Source: Pinibacter soli
GTDB lineage: Bacteria; Bacteroidota; Bacteroidia; Chitinophagales; Chitinophagaceae
Length of the DNA stretch: 64,000 nt
Assembly (NCBI RefSeq): GCF_029961145.1
Contig: NZ_JASBRG010000007.1
Location: forward strand, 1,158,155-1,222,154
Direction of reading: 5' to 3'
A program made the position numbers and the translations under genes. Positions 35,202-44,108 of the stretch are shown piece after piece. Under the pieces are notes generated by a model. It was not told where the DNA came from and did no database searches. It saw nothing but the letters and a program-made list of their open reading frames with translations. How positions within the stretch are numbered: the stretch's first letter is position 1; each line of letters starts with the position of its first letter.

Positions 35202-35218
35202 ATTGAGTCTTCGGGTTG

Positions 35219-36208
35219 TTATTTTCTTCTATAAAATGAAATAGTTGATAAAGCACCGGCGTGATCTTTTATTTCAGTATCGGTTAAATAACCACTACCA
35301 TCGTACATAAAGCATATGCCTTCGCCCTGGTGCTCGTTGCCTGCATAAGGTGCCGTTTGTGGAGCTGTCAATATTGTTTGTGCAACAGACTGACCGGCAT
35401 TTCTTTTCCAATACCATATCTGTCCTTTGTTACGCAACACCATTTCTGAGCCATCCGGAGAAATATCACCGGAAGTAAGGAGGTCAAAATTTGTTTTCAC
35501 AACAGACTTCAAAACGATTGTAACTGTGAGCGATTGAGGATAAGCAGCGGAATATATCGTGCTTCGCAATGTTTCTTTTGATGCAATAAAAATATCTTTC
35601 GTTACAGGATCAACCAGTAATGTTTCTGCATTCACTGCACCTTTTGGATAAGCGAGTTCTATTTTATCAATTGACTGCATATGAATAACAGAACTACCTG
35701 AGAGGTCTTTCAGCACAGGTTCCTCAAAACGATACACTGTAATTGTTTTGCGTGAAGCATTGTTATCACCAATGTCGGCAAAATAGATATAGGTCTTTCC
35801 GGCTTCAGGGCCCGGGCCAACTCTTATATCTTCAACGTCGCGTGTGGAAATATTATCCAGCACAAGTTTGCCAAGGTCATCACCAAGTGCATTGGTGAGT
35901 GCGATAGTGTTTGTACCTGCATCATCTTCATGCACATACAATACACCTGGATTAGCAACACTCGAAGCAATGCCCGATAATTCGTTGTACTCCTGGCGTT
36001 GCATAACGTTTACAACCGGTATTGTTGCAAACAACAAACAGTTATCAAGTTGTGTAATATCATATTTTGCTTGAGGCGTAGTGTCTTTGACCACAGTAAC
36101 GATAGTGTCGCTACCACCGGGATTATCCGGCGTTACCCCTGTTGAGTTCTTCGAACATCCAACAGCGTCAATCAAAGTAACGATAGAAAGTAAAGTGTAA
36201 AATTTCAT
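35219..36208 (-). CDS. Propeller-type lipoprotein of unknown function
   Basis: A 329-residue lipoprotein. I take the ATG at 36208 (MKFYTLLSIVTLIDAVGC, lipobox Cys18); the longer in-frame start at 36229 adds unrelated residues. The protein has LSGIASSVANPGVLYVHEDD, TRDVEDIRVGPGPEAGKTYIYFADIGDN and YPKGAVNAETLLVDPVTKDIF. These blocks occur in a recognisable bacterial propeller family (with some similarity to phytase-like esterase propellers) that I cannot name exactly. It is located between the beta-helix lipoprotein and the metallophosphoesterase. A phosphate-ester-binding role would fit the neighbours but is inference. Confidence 0.78.
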   Translation of the reverse strand: MKFYTLLSIVTLIDAVGCSKNSTGVTPDNPGGSDTIVTVVKDTTPQAKYDITQLDNCLLFATIPVVNVMQRQEYNELSGIASSVANPGVLYVHEDDAGTNTIALTNALGDDLGKLVLDNISTRDVEDIRVGPGPEAGKTYIYFADIGDNNASRKTITVYRFEEPVLKDLSGSSVIHMQSIDKIELAYPKGAVNAETLLVDPVTKDIFIASKETLRSTIYSAAYPQSLTVTIVLKSVVKTNFDLLTSGDISPDGSEMVLRNKGQIWYWKRNAGQSVAQTILTAPQTAPYAGNEHQGEGICFMYDGSGYLTDTEIKDHAGALSTISFYRRK

Positions 36209-36243
36209 TAGTGAAAGCTTAATGCACAACGTTCAAAGCAAAA

Positions 36244-36318
36244 CACTTAATGCAGAACGCAAGGTGTCGAAAGATCGGGCACCTTGCGTTCTGCGTTAAG
36301 CATTAAGCATTAGGCGTT
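36244..36318. repeat. 23-base-pair hairpin between beta-helix and propeller genes
   Basis: CACTTAATGCAGAACGCAAG(GTG) (36244-36266) pairs with 36280-36302 at 20 of 23 positions around a 13-base loop. The right side continues TTAAGCATTAAGCATTAGGC and GTTCAGC to the stop codon of the beta-helix gene. The word set overlaps that of the palindrome at 6917-6972. Confidence 0.7.
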
Positions 36319-36327
36319 CAGCAGCTA

Positions 36328-37869
36328 CTAGTAAGAATGCTGATTACCGCTATTGTCAGTTGGGAACGCACCCAAATCTTTATTTGGACCAGTGATAACA
36401 GCGTCAAATTCGGTAGGCTTTGCGGCACCTAGTATAGTCATCGGGAAACCGTACTGCATCAACACTGGAGCTGTTGGTTTCGATGGCATTGCATTAGCGC
36501 CTGTACCTCCTTTGTAAACACCGGCACCAATTGCAGGAGAACCAGCTTTCAAGTGGAAGTCAGCACCAGCAGGGATCACGCTGTTTCTATATTCTTTACC
36601 TATGCTGTTTTTGGCAACATCATAATTTGTGAACATTGGATCGTACTTCAACGAATCATTAGGATTGTTAGTACCTGCGTTAGTGCCATTAGCTGCGATC
36701 ACACCATTTGTATAACCATTCAAATCACCTGCTTGTTTCAACGTGAACTGATTAGGCTCGATGAAAAGCATGTATTGGTCCGCAGGGCCCATTACAGTAC
36801 CTCTACCAATGCAAGTTAGGTTGTGACCGTAAGATGTGTTCAATGTATCACTAGGTTTACCTTTTTCTGATTGATAAGAAATTCTCAACCCTTGTTTACA
36901 GTTAACGATGATGTTATTGTAAATAAAACCACCAGTGTTTGTTTCTGTATTGATAGAACCATTACGCGTAGCTTTTGTTTGCCTGAAACCGCAGTTAACA
37001 AGCGTGTTGTTGTAGATGTTCACTAACGTGTTAACGCCATCTGTACCTGCAGTTTTCAAACCGTTTGTAGCGATACCGTAAGACAGGTTGTATGCCATAT
37101 CCCCGAAGGTGTGGCTTTTCAGGTTTACACCTTCACCACCCTGGCCACCAAGTTTGTTAAACGTGTTTCTCATAATGCTCACGTAAGTGTTTTCACATTT
37201 ACCGATACAGTCATCTTTACTACCAAAGAACCATGAATCTTCAAGGATCAATTTGCTGAAGCCTGAAGCACGGTTCATGTAAACTGCATAACGTGGATCA
37301 CCAGGTTTTGCGCCGTAATCAGCTGCATTCGCGCCCCAAGGGCCACCTGTGTATTCAACGTGTGTCCAGCGAAGCAACAAAAGATCTGCCGCTTTACCGC
37401 ACTGGAAACCACCCCAGTAACCTTTGTAAGCCGGGTCATTTACAGCGTCGTCTTTGTATGTAGAATTTGACTTTTGAACAGTTGACGTTTCATAAATCGT
37501 GAACCAGTTTGGAGCATCTTTAGTACCCTGGCTTACGAATGTTCCGTTAACATAAATTGCCGGACTTGTTTCAGGACTAAGACCATCACCATGTATCAAA
37601 ACCTTTACACCTGGTTGTACATACACCGTATCGCCTGCATTAATAGTAACGTCAGACATGATGTGATACGTTTTGCCTGCAAGCATTGTTCCTTTCAAAG
37701 GAATAGAATTACCGCTTGCATCTTTCTTTGGAAGAATAGTATCAGAAATACTTTGACCGATAATAGTCAACGGCTTTGAAATGTTTGTGTTTTCACCGTC
37801 TTTCTTACAAGAGAACATTACGACCGGAATCATTGCGATAAGACCGATCCTGAAATGATGTTTCTTCAT
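36328..37869 (-). CDS. Parallel beta-helix (pectate-lyase-like fold) lipoprotein
   Basis: A 513-residue lipoprotein with lipobox (VMFSC, Cys21). Repeats of a right-handed parallel beta-helix can be seen: TYHIMSDVTINAGDTVYVQPGVKVLIHG, SKLILEDSWFFGSKDDCIGKCENTY, VSIMRNTFNKLGG, VNIYNNTLVNCGFRQ and TGGFIYNNIIVNCKQGLRI. The fold is shared with polysaccharide lyases and with structural proteins; no obvious PL catalytic motif can be assigned, so an enzymatic role is unproven. It follows the TonB receptor at 37909 on the same strand with a gap of about 40 bases and probably works with it. Confidence 0.85.
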   Translation of the reverse strand: MKKHHFRIGLIAMIPVVMFSCKKDGENTNISKPLTIIGQSISDTILPKKDASGNSIPLKGTMLAGKTYHIMSDVTINAGDTVYVQPGVKVLIHGDGLSPETSPAIYVNGTFVSQGTKDAPNWFTIYETSTVQKSNSTYKDDAVNDPAYKGYWGGFQCGKAADLLLLRWTHVEYTGGPWGANAADYGAKPGDPRYAVYMNRASGFSKLILEDSWFFGSKDDCIGKCENTYVSIMRNTFNKLGGQGGEGVNLKSHTFGDMAYNLSYGIATNGLKTAGTDGVNTLVNIYNNTLVNCGFRQTKATRNGSINTETNTGGFIYNNIIVNCKQGLRISYQSEKGKPSDTLNTSYGHNLTCIGRGTVMGPADQYMLFIEPNQFTLKQAGDLNGYTNGVIAANGTNAGTNNPNDSLKYDPMFTNYDVAKNSIGKEYRNSVIPAGADFHLKAGSPAIGAGVYKGGTGANAMPSKPTAPVLMQYGFPMTILGAAKPTEFDAVITGPNKDLGAFPTDNSGNQHSY

Positions 37870-37908
37870 AATTGTACTTTAATAAGAGTTGAATAGTTGT
37901 ATTTGAAA

Positions 37909-40698
37909 TTATTTTTTGAAAATGTAACGAACACCAGCCTGATAGACTTGTCCGTATTCGCTACGCTGTGTAAGTGTTTTGCCTGACGCAGGGTCCTGGT
38001 AAGGAACCCGCACATCGTTGATAACCGGCTTGTTCACATACACTTCATATTTTGCATTCAGCAGATTCTGAACCTTGACAAATACTGAAAAATGTTTCGC
38101 AATTCTTTTTTCTGCTGCCAAATCAAAAATGCTCATGCCTGTTTGCCAGTAGTCCATTTCGTAATAAGGAGATACCAGTGCAATGCGTTTTCCTGTATAC
38201 TGCCATGTAACCTGCGCATCTAAACCAAGTTTATTGTTCTTATACAACACAGCTACGTTTGCAACATGCGGTGCCTGCCCTTGCAATGGCCTTGTTTGCT
38301 CAGGATACATTTTGTCTACTGTACCATCTGGTTTTCTAAACGACGTGAACTTCGTTGTGGTGATAGAAGAGTGAGTGTAAGTATAGTTTGCTCTTACACC
38401 AAAGTTGCCAATGTATTTCTCGTACACCAGTTCCAGACCATAGTTAGCCGCATCGCCATAGTTATTTGGTTGATATATCTGGCTGTTTTGAAATCCTGTG
38501 AAATTGAACCCATATTCAATCGGATCGTGTATTTTTTTATAGAATGCTCCTACAAATAATTGCTCGTTTGGTTTTGCGTACCATTCGTAACGAACATCGA
38601 AATTCTGCGATGTAGAATGCTTCACAAATGGATTACCATTCACCACGAAATCATCTCCTGCTTTGTCGTTATAAGGAACGATCTCAAAGTAACTTGGCCT
38701 TGCTATTGCGCTGTAGTAAGAAAGACGAATATTTGTTTTATCATTCAGCAAATATTTGAAGTTTACGCTGGGCAAAATATCCTGATAACTTTTCTCTCCC
38801 GATTTTCCTTCTACTGTTGCATCCACATCAGTCATGTAGTCCTGCGCAGTATGTTCCATTCTCACACCGGCAACGGTCTCCAATCGCTTTATTTTAAACT
38901 TCAGCATTGCATAAGCCGCGCCGATCGTTTCGTTTGCCCTGTAGTTATTGTAATCTGCAGCGCTACCCTTGGGGTTAAACACAGACCATTTGTAATTGTA
39001 AATACCTGCCCATGTTTGCTTTGAACCATCTGAATTTGGCACAGGTCTTAACTCATAATTATCATACTCATTCACACGGTGTTTATCACGATACAAACCA
39101 CCCACTGTTACTGTGTAGGGAATATTACGCGTTGTATTATTGTAACTAAGATTTACGATGCCCGTCAAATCCCTGTCTGTATTTTTCCACCATGTACGAT
39201 CATAGTCCATCAACACATCAGGATGCTTGTATGGTGCAGAGCCCGGTGCATTTGCATCTGCATAGATCCCTCCATCGTATTCATACTCTGCCACATCCGG
39301 AACCTGGCTCATTGCATTGGAATAAACAGCGGACCAGTCAAGCTTTAGTCTGTCAGTAACAATAGTATGCTGGCCTTGCAAAGTTGTGTTGAAAATATTT
39401 TGATGTTGATATCTGGAGCGTCCGAACTGCCATATCTGGCCGGTTCCCGGAACAGTTCTCGGAGCAAGAATGAGCGTATCTGTTGTTAAACGGGCCTGCG
39501 CATCCTGCAAGTCAGCATATATTGCATACAAGCCTATTTTGTTCTTATCATTAATATTGAAATCAACTTTACCATTCAATGCCGCACGGGTAAGTTCCGT
39601 AGAATAATCACGAACATTGAAATGTTTGATGTAAAGTTGTCCACCATCCTGAAACTCGCCGGGACTAAAGATCGTATTGTATGACTTGTAAACATTTTGA
39701 TAAGAACCGCCAAGCATTACGCCTAAACGATTTTTAAAGAAGCGGTTGCCGATAGACAATGTCGCGAACGTGTTTACCGGTGCAGACTTGTGTGTATAGT
39801 TCAAATTATCTCTTGTAAAATCCTGCGGAGTGGCACTATAAGCAGGACCATTCGCTCTGTATGGAGATTGTTTATTAATGGCACTTACAGGAAATTGATC
39901 AAAGCCGTTTTTCAATACGTTCTGGTTGAACCCTGCAGAAGCACTGGCGTTTACATACAATGCATCGGGAGCGTTTTTCATCACCATATTTACCGTACCA
40001 CCGATCGCATCGGCTTCCATATTAGGTGTAAGTGTTTTGTTCACTTCAATTCTTTCGATCAAATCAGAAGGAAAAATGTCCAGTGGAATGAAACGGCTTT
40101 TATTATCAGGGCTCGCGATTTTTACACCATTGATCAATGTATTATTATATCGCTGATCCATCCCTCTGATGATCGCATAACGTCCGTCACCACTGCTGCT
40201 GCGTTCTACAGACACGCCTGATACACGTTGCAAAGCATTTCCCACTGTTACGTCGGGAGACATTTGAATTGCCTTTGCCGAAATGATATTCTGAACGCTT
40301 GCTGCATTTTGTTCTGTTCTTTTTGCAGCTATCTCAGATTCACCGTTTGCCTTTCTTCCTGCAATTACAACCTCACTCAAAGCAGAAGACGCGTTCCTTA
40401 ATAGTATATATATTTTGATGTTGCTGTTTACAGCAAATACTGTATCAATTGTTATGTAACCAATGTAGCTGATCTGGAAATGATAAGTACCGCTATTGAT
40501 ATGTTCAAGTGTGAAAGAACCATCCAATCTCGTGCTTGTATTACGATGTAATTCAGCAATGGTGATGGTTGCACCCGAAAGCTGTTCTTTTGATTGGGCA
40601 TCAAGAATAGTCCCTTTTACGGAGTGTTCGTTTTGTTGGCCGAACGAAGTATTACAAATGAAAAACAGTCCGGTTATAAGCAGAGAACGCAGTTGCAT
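37909..40698 (-). CDS. TonB-dependent receptor (non-SusC type)
   Basis: A 929-residue outer-membrane receptor from the ATG at 40698 (MQLRSLLITGLFFICNTSFGQ); the longer ORF adds an unrelated stretch. A carboxypeptidase-regulatory-like domain follows (SVKGTILDAQSKEQLSGATI). The plug domain has TVGNALQRVSGVSVERSSSG and EADAIGGTVNMVMKNAPD, and the barrel ends with GVRYIFKK. It lacks the SusC signature and has no SusD partner, so it is a stand-alone receptor. Downstream lie a beta-helix lipoprotein, a propeller lipoprotein and a metallophosphoesterase, all likely co-transcribed. Such arrangements suggest uptake of a phosphorylated organic compound after extracellular cleavage. Confidence 0.93.
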   Translation of the reverse strand: MQLRSLLITGLFFICNTSFGQQNEHSVKGTILDAQSKEQLSGATITIAELHRNTSTRLDGSFTLEHINSGTYHFQISYIGYITIDTVFAVNSNIKIYILLRNASSALSEVVIAGRKANGESEIAAKRTEQNAASVQNIISAKAIQMSPDVTVGNALQRVSGVSVERSSSGDGRYAIIRGMDQRYNNTLINGVKIASPDNKSRFIPLDIFPSDLIERIEVNKTLTPNMEADAIGGTVNMVMKNAPDALYVNASASAGFNQNVLKNGFDQFPVSAINKQSPYRANGPAYSATPQDFTRDNLNYTHKSAPVNTFATLSIGNRFFKNRLGVMLGGSYQNVYKSYNTIFSPGEFQDGGQLYIKHFNVRDYSTELTRAALNGKVDFNINDKNKIGLYAIYADLQDAQARLTTDTLILAPRTVPGTGQIWQFGRSRYQHQNIFNTTLQGQHTIVTDRLKLDWSAVYSNAMSQVPDVAEYEYDGGIYADANAPGSAPYKHPDVLMDYDRTWWKNTDRDLTGIVNLSYNNTTRNIPYTVTVGGLYRDKHRVNEYDNYELRPVPNSDGSKQTWAGIYNYKWSVFNPKGSAADYNNYRANETIGAAYAMLKFKIKRLETVAGVRMEHTAQDYMTDVDATVEGKSGEKSYQDILPSVNFKYLLNDKTNIRLSYYSAIARPSYFEIVPYNDKAGDDFVVNGNPFVKHSTSQNFDVRYEWYAKPNEQLFVGAFYKKIHDPIEYGFNFTGFQNSQIYQPNNYGDAANYGLELVYEKYIGNFGVRANYTYTHSSITTTKFTSFRKPDGTVDKMYPEQTRPLQGQAPHVANVAVLYKNNKLGLDAQVTWQYTGKRIALVSPYYEMDYWQTGMSIFDLAAEKRIAKHFSVFVKVQNLLNAKYEVYVNKPVINDVRVPYQDPASGKTLTQRSEYGQVYQAGVRYIFKK

Positions 40699-41116
40699 TG
40701 GGCTAAAAAATTTCGGCAAAGGAAGATAAAAATGCAACTGTTCATCAGCGTTACAAGGATTATAACGTAATCGTAATATTATGGTAATAAATAATTAACA
40801 TGGTTGTCCGTTTTCCTTCACTAAGCACACAAAGCTGCATTAAGTGGAAGGCTTTACTTTTTAAACCACAGAGGAAAAGAGTTTTTTTTCACAGAGGAAA
40901 GGAGGATTGTGAACCGCTCCTTGTGAGAGGGTTTTCAGTATTTTACTTTCGTGTCGCTACGCCGCAGTAAGCCCTCTCTTAGTGAAACTTAGTGCCCTTA
41001 GTGCCTTGGTGATGAAAAAAACTCTACATGTTTTAACGTCGCCTATTTATTGTCCGCAAACTTTTCAAGTGCTAAAAAATGTCTTAAGTTCGCTGCTGAA
41101 CCCTGTACCCATTTTC
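40699..41116. other. Divergent intergenic region with CACTAAG repeat
   Basis: No gene. It should carry the promoters of the TonB receptor (minus) and the TPR gene (plus). It contains an AT-rich stretch with GTAAT repeats (about 40770-40800), ACCACAGAGGAAAAGAG and CACAGAGGAAAGGAG words (40865-40905), and the CACTAAG run at 40974-41014. I saw no TAnnTTTG site in a convincing position. Confidence 0.55.
40974..41014. repeat. CACTAAG-word run (inverted copy)
   Basis: CTCTCTTAGTGAAACTTAGT then GCCCTTAGTGCCTTGGTG. Its reverse complement aligns to 10491-10527 (CACTAAGTTTCACTAAGAG) and 17706-17746. It precedes the TPR gene's real ATG. Confidence 0.5.
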
Positions 41117-42028
41117 ATGATCAAACTTTTAACTACAACGCTGCTTTCATTTTTAGTATCTCTTTGCTCTGCTCAAACAACAATAATGAAAACCAGATAC
41201 CTCTCCCAAACTGAATTCAATGACAATTTCGGAAACGAGATGGCCGATGCTAATTCTATTTACAAAGGAATGATAGCAAACGGAACCAAAGAATATAGTT
41301 TACTGACATTTGACTTTACATACATTTCTGATGCGAAGGACAAGCTGGACTCACTAGCAGTATTTCTATCAAATAACTATGGCTTTAAAAACTACCCAAT
41401 AAAAAAACAAAAGGGATATTGGGAACTAAAAGGAGATGCGACGGCATTTCCGCTTGACAGTAGCAATCTCATGTATTGGGCAATTGACCTGTATTACAAG
41501 GGATATGAATTTGACTGTAAACTTACGGGCTATGGAGCGCTTGCTGATCCAAATAATCAAAATTTCCCGAAACTTGACTCTAACTTGTATGATCATTATT
41601 TTGACATAGCTATGGAAGCCTACAATAAAAGAAATCTCGGAATGGCTATTATTCATTTTTCAACAGCTATAAGGATCGATCCGAAAAATCCCGATGCCTG
41701 GTACTCCAGAGGTCTTATTAAAGATGAATTGCGAACTCAGAAAGCTGCCAGATGTGACTATGACAAAGCACTTGAGCTGGCCCCGCATTTCGTAGACGCT
41801 TTGATAAGCAGAGCTACCAATAAAGATGAATCCGGCGAATTTGACGAAGCACTAAAGGATTATGACGAAGCAATATTACTCGACCCAAAGAACACCATGG
41901 CATATTTTAACAGAGGAAATACCAAATTCAACAAAGGCAACAAGAAAGAAGCCTGCATGGATTGGACAAAGGCAAAATCGCTGGGGGCGGAATATGCACA
42001 GAAAAGAATTGATGAGGTGTGTAAATAA
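41117..42028 (+). CDS. Exported TPR-repeat protein
   Basis: A 303-residue protein. The ATG at 41117 is preferred because it gives a signal peptide (MIKLLTTTLLSFLVSLCSAQ); an in-frame ORF extends upstream to a GTG at 40982 but translates repeat DNA. An N-terminal alpha-beta domain of about 160 residues (RYLSQTEFNDNFGNEMADAN...) with a ribosome-inactivating-like or RraB-like aspect (cannot be assigned with confidence) precedes three TPR units: DIAMEAYNKRNLGMAIIHFS, NPDAWYSRGLIKDELRTQKA and NTMAYFNRGNTKFNKGNKKE. It probably mediates protein interactions in the periplasm. Confidence 0.85.
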   Translation: MIKLLTTTLLSFLVSLCSAQTTIMKTRYLSQTEFNDNFGNEMADANSIYKGMIANGTKEYSLLTFDFTYISDAKDKLDSLAVFLSNNYGFKNYPIKKQKGYWELKGDATAFPLDSSNLMYWAIDLYYKGYEFDCKLTGYGALADPNNQNFPKLDSNLYDHYFDIAMEAYNKRNLGMAIIHFSTAIRIDPKNPDAWYSRGLIKDELRTQKAARCDYDKALELAPHFVDALISRATNKDESGEFDEALKDYDEAILLDPKNTMAYFNRGNTKFNKGNKKEACMDWTKAKSLGAEYAQKRIDEVCK

Positions 42029-42214
42029 CCCGTAAATGAAACAACTCTTAATCTCCTTAAACTTTCAAACCCTCGTTAACATATATCTTGACTATAAAGG
42101 CTACAAAGATGAGCAGGCGCCGGATAAGTTATAAGAAGTAAAACTATTTGCCAACATTTTTTTGCCATTGTTGTTATCTAAGCTACCGCAACCTAAACGC
42201 TAAATAACTGCAAG

Positions 42215-43030
42215 ATGGCAAAGCAGCTTTTGATCATCCTTTTTGTGATCGCTCACCAATTTTTATTTGGACAAAGTATTGATTCTGTGAATGTCATCAT
42301 CATTGACTACAGCAAGGGTCAATATTCATTTGGCAGACCCGGCGTTTACGGGAAGGGCGAAATACTTGAACTTAGCCGAATTCAAAGTGGGGACTTTAAA
42401 TTTACACATCGATTTTCTACTGTCGCATCGGCGGGAAACGATGGCAAATCACTACATACTGACTCTATCAGGTTTTCTACAAAAAACCTGGCCATTGTTC
42501 CAAGAGAGAAAATATATTACTGGCTCACCCAACTAAATACTGATAAACAGAATTTTACACCATCGTTTATCGGGCCAAGATTGGCCGCTCCCGAAAGAAA
42601 AGAAATTGTACAGGTAGCGAAAAAAAATGACGAGCTCTGGAAACTAAGAGGCTTTGATTCGGACAAGGAAGACTCCAGGAAAAAAATTGAAGAAATGCAA
42701 AGCTTCAAAATGCTTGACACCTTTCTTGCGTCTCAAAAAACGACAATGAATCATGAAGCCGTTTCCACAGATGCCTACAACAATCTTAAAATCATTACTA
42801 TCAGCGGAAGTGATACTACAGAATATCGTTGCCAATTCTTTGATTCCCCGGGGCAACCTATTTCCCGCTTCAAAAACAGATCCCGTTCAATGGTTTCAAC
42901 AATTGTGAACCTCGAAGCAAATACCGCTGCGCAGGATTTCCTGCCAAAGCACTCCATGATCTACAGAGTGCTTGATATCAACAGCATAAAGGAAGATTAT
43001 ATTGATTGGTACCTGGATAAGAAAATGTAG
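42215..43030 (+). CDS. Hypothetical exported protein
   Basis: A 271-residue protein with a signal peptide (MAKQLLIILFVIAHQFLFGQ). No domain recognised. The N-terminal half contains SVNVIIIDYSKGQYSFGRPGVYGKG and a mixed beta pattern; the middle (about 130-175) is charged and helical (KEIVQVAKKNDELWKLRGFDSDKEDSRKKIEEM). It lies after a TPR protein and ends at an inverted repeat 10 bases beyond its stop. A lineage-specific Bacteroidota protein is the safest statement. Confidence 0.7.
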   Translation: MAKQLLIILFVIAHQFLFGQSIDSVNVIIIDYSKGQYSFGRPGVYGKGEILELSRIQSGDFKFTHRFSTVASAGNDGKSLHTDSIRFSTKNLAIVPREKIYYWLTQLNTDKQNFTPSFIGPRLAAPERKEIVQVAKKNDELWKLRGFDSDKEDSRKKIEEMQSFKMLDTFLASQKTTMNHEAVSTDAYNNLKIITISGSDTTEYRCQFFDSPGQPISRFKNRSRSMVSTIVNLEANTAAQDFLPKHSMIYRVLDINSIKEDYIDWYLDKKM

Positions 43031-43040
43031 GGAGAACCGG

Positions 43041-43214
43041 AACGCAGATTATCATGATTGTCATGATTTGAATGATATGATTTTACGTTTTCATAAGGCT
43101 AATAAATACGAAGTTTCCAAAGTCGTTTCTGCGCTGCTTTTTTTGTGGTTTATAAACAGTGACAACCATCCTTAAAAATCATAACAGATCATGACAATCA
43201 TGACAATCTGCGTT
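43041..43214. repeat. GTCATGAT-word inverted repeat between convergent genes
   Basis: The left arm (43041-43084) begins AACGCAGATTATCATGATTG and the right arm (43175-43214) is its close inverse, AATCATGACAATCTGCGTT at its end. About 35 of 40 right-arm positions pair, with a four-base insertion in the left arm. Ninety bases separate the arms. It lies entirely between two convergent genes (ends 43030 and 43231). Confidence 0.75.
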
Positions 43215-43230
43215 CTTTTTCTCCTTCAAA

Positions 43231-43788
43231 TTATTCCTCCGGGTCTATCACTGCAGCCTTCGACTTGTCATCAAACTTTTTGTACAAGCCAACAGGTTCA
43301 ACGGTAATGAACACTTCAAGCGTAGGACCTACAACCAGCTCCAGCAAATGTCCGCCGTGTACAATACCATCCGACGTGGCGGCATTTACATGGGAATGCG
43401 CAACCGGCTGGCCATTGTAAATAGCAATGTTGCCCGTAAGTGTTGTAATTTCTGCGGCTTCATTGATGGGAATTACTTTGAACATTTTCTTTTGCTCATC
43501 ATACCATCCAACTGTCAGCGTACTGGCATCTCCAATGGCTGAATAATGGGCACTTTTTACATTGTACTTTTTAGCAAACTCGGTTAATCCTGTACGTAGC
43601 TCATCACCTGTTGCAAATACAAGCACATAATTTTTTGTTTCGCCGTTTGTACTCAACAATTTCACTTTAACACCTGGCGCTTTGCCCGCCTTTGGTGGTG
43701 TGGTCGGTGAAATATAATCCTGTGCGGCTGCAGCGAAACCAAACGCCGCAATGATCATCAATAAAAGACTTGATTTAAAGATTTGCAT
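43231..43788 (-). CDS. Exported PPC-domain (DUF296) protein
   Basis: A 185-residue protein from the ATG at 43788 (MQIFKSSLLLMIIAAFGFAAAAQ, a signal peptide). A longer ORF to 43872 translates an inverted-repeat arm and can be set aside. The PPC domain has YVLVFATGDELRTGLTEFAKKYNVKSAHYSAIGDASTLTVGWYDEQKK, and HSHVNAATSDGIVHGGHL with the conserved His set. In plants this domain is on AT-hook proteins, while stand-alone bacterial versions form trimers of unknown role; an exported form is notable. The start lies two bases from an inverted-repeat arm (43790-43824). Confidence 0.85.
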   Translation of the reverse strand: MQIFKSSLLLMIIAAFGFAAAAQDYISPTTPPKAGKAPGVKVKLLSTNGETKNYVLVFATGDELRTGLTEFAKKYNVKSAHYSAIGDASTLTVGWYDEQKKMFKVIPINEAAEITTLTGNIAIYNGQPVAHSHVNAATSDGIVHGGHLLELVVGPTLEVFITVEPVGLYKKFDDKSKAAVIDPEE

Positions 43789-44108
43789 CAATTTGAAAAT
43801 TTGGGGATTTGAAAATTTGAAAATTCTCGACGTGCAAATCTCGTTATTAATCCTAAACATATTGCATCGCAAGAATGATTAAATCAATTAGGGAGATACA
43901 CTCAAAGCATTTTCAAATTTTCAAATCCTCAAATTTTCAAATTGCGTTCGAACGACATGCAGGAAAAATTGTAGAATGTTTTACCCACACTTACCGTTTA
44001 TTTTGTAATTTATGTTTTCGTTGATAATCCAATATCCGACCCGAATTACCACTGGCACAATATTTATTGTTATCGTTTTTCCTTTACCCCCATGCGACTT
44101 ACACAACC
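43789..44108. other. Divergent gap occupied by an inverted-repeat element
   Basis: About 320 bases with no gene. Roughly half is the 154-base element at 43790-43943. The remainder to 44108 is leader for the PAS kinase. The region between the arms (43825-43908) has no coding or RNA structure that I could identify. Confidence 0.6.
43790..43943. repeat. TTGAAAAT inverted-repeat element, 35-base arms
   Basis: The left arm (43790-43824) starts AATTTGAAAATTTGGGGATT and the right arm (43909-43943) is its reverse complement at 34 of 35 positions. Interior 84 bases. The left arm shares 32 of 35 positions with 58048-58082. It starts two bases from the PPC-protein ATG. Confidence 0.85.

Noticed and set aside
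38560-39024. 154-codon open frame opposite the TonB receptor
   Set aside because: Antisense shadow frame; no start context and atypical composition.
40750-40800. Pho-box-like GTAAT repeats upstream of the TonB receptor
   Set aside because: Tempting given the phosphoesterase in the locus, but no Bacteroidota Pho-box consensus is reliable enough to match by eye in AT-rich DNA.
40982-41116. N-terminal extension of the TPR protein from GTG
   Set aside because: It is CACTAAG-word DNA followed by filler; the ATG at 41117 starts a signal peptide.
42036-42134. 32-residue ORF after the TPR gene
   Set aside because: No signal peptide, domain or conserved context; ORFs of this size are frequent by chance.
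43789-43872. N-terminal extension of the PPC protein
   Set aside because: Translation of the inverted-repeat arm; the ATG at 43788 begins a clear signal peptide.
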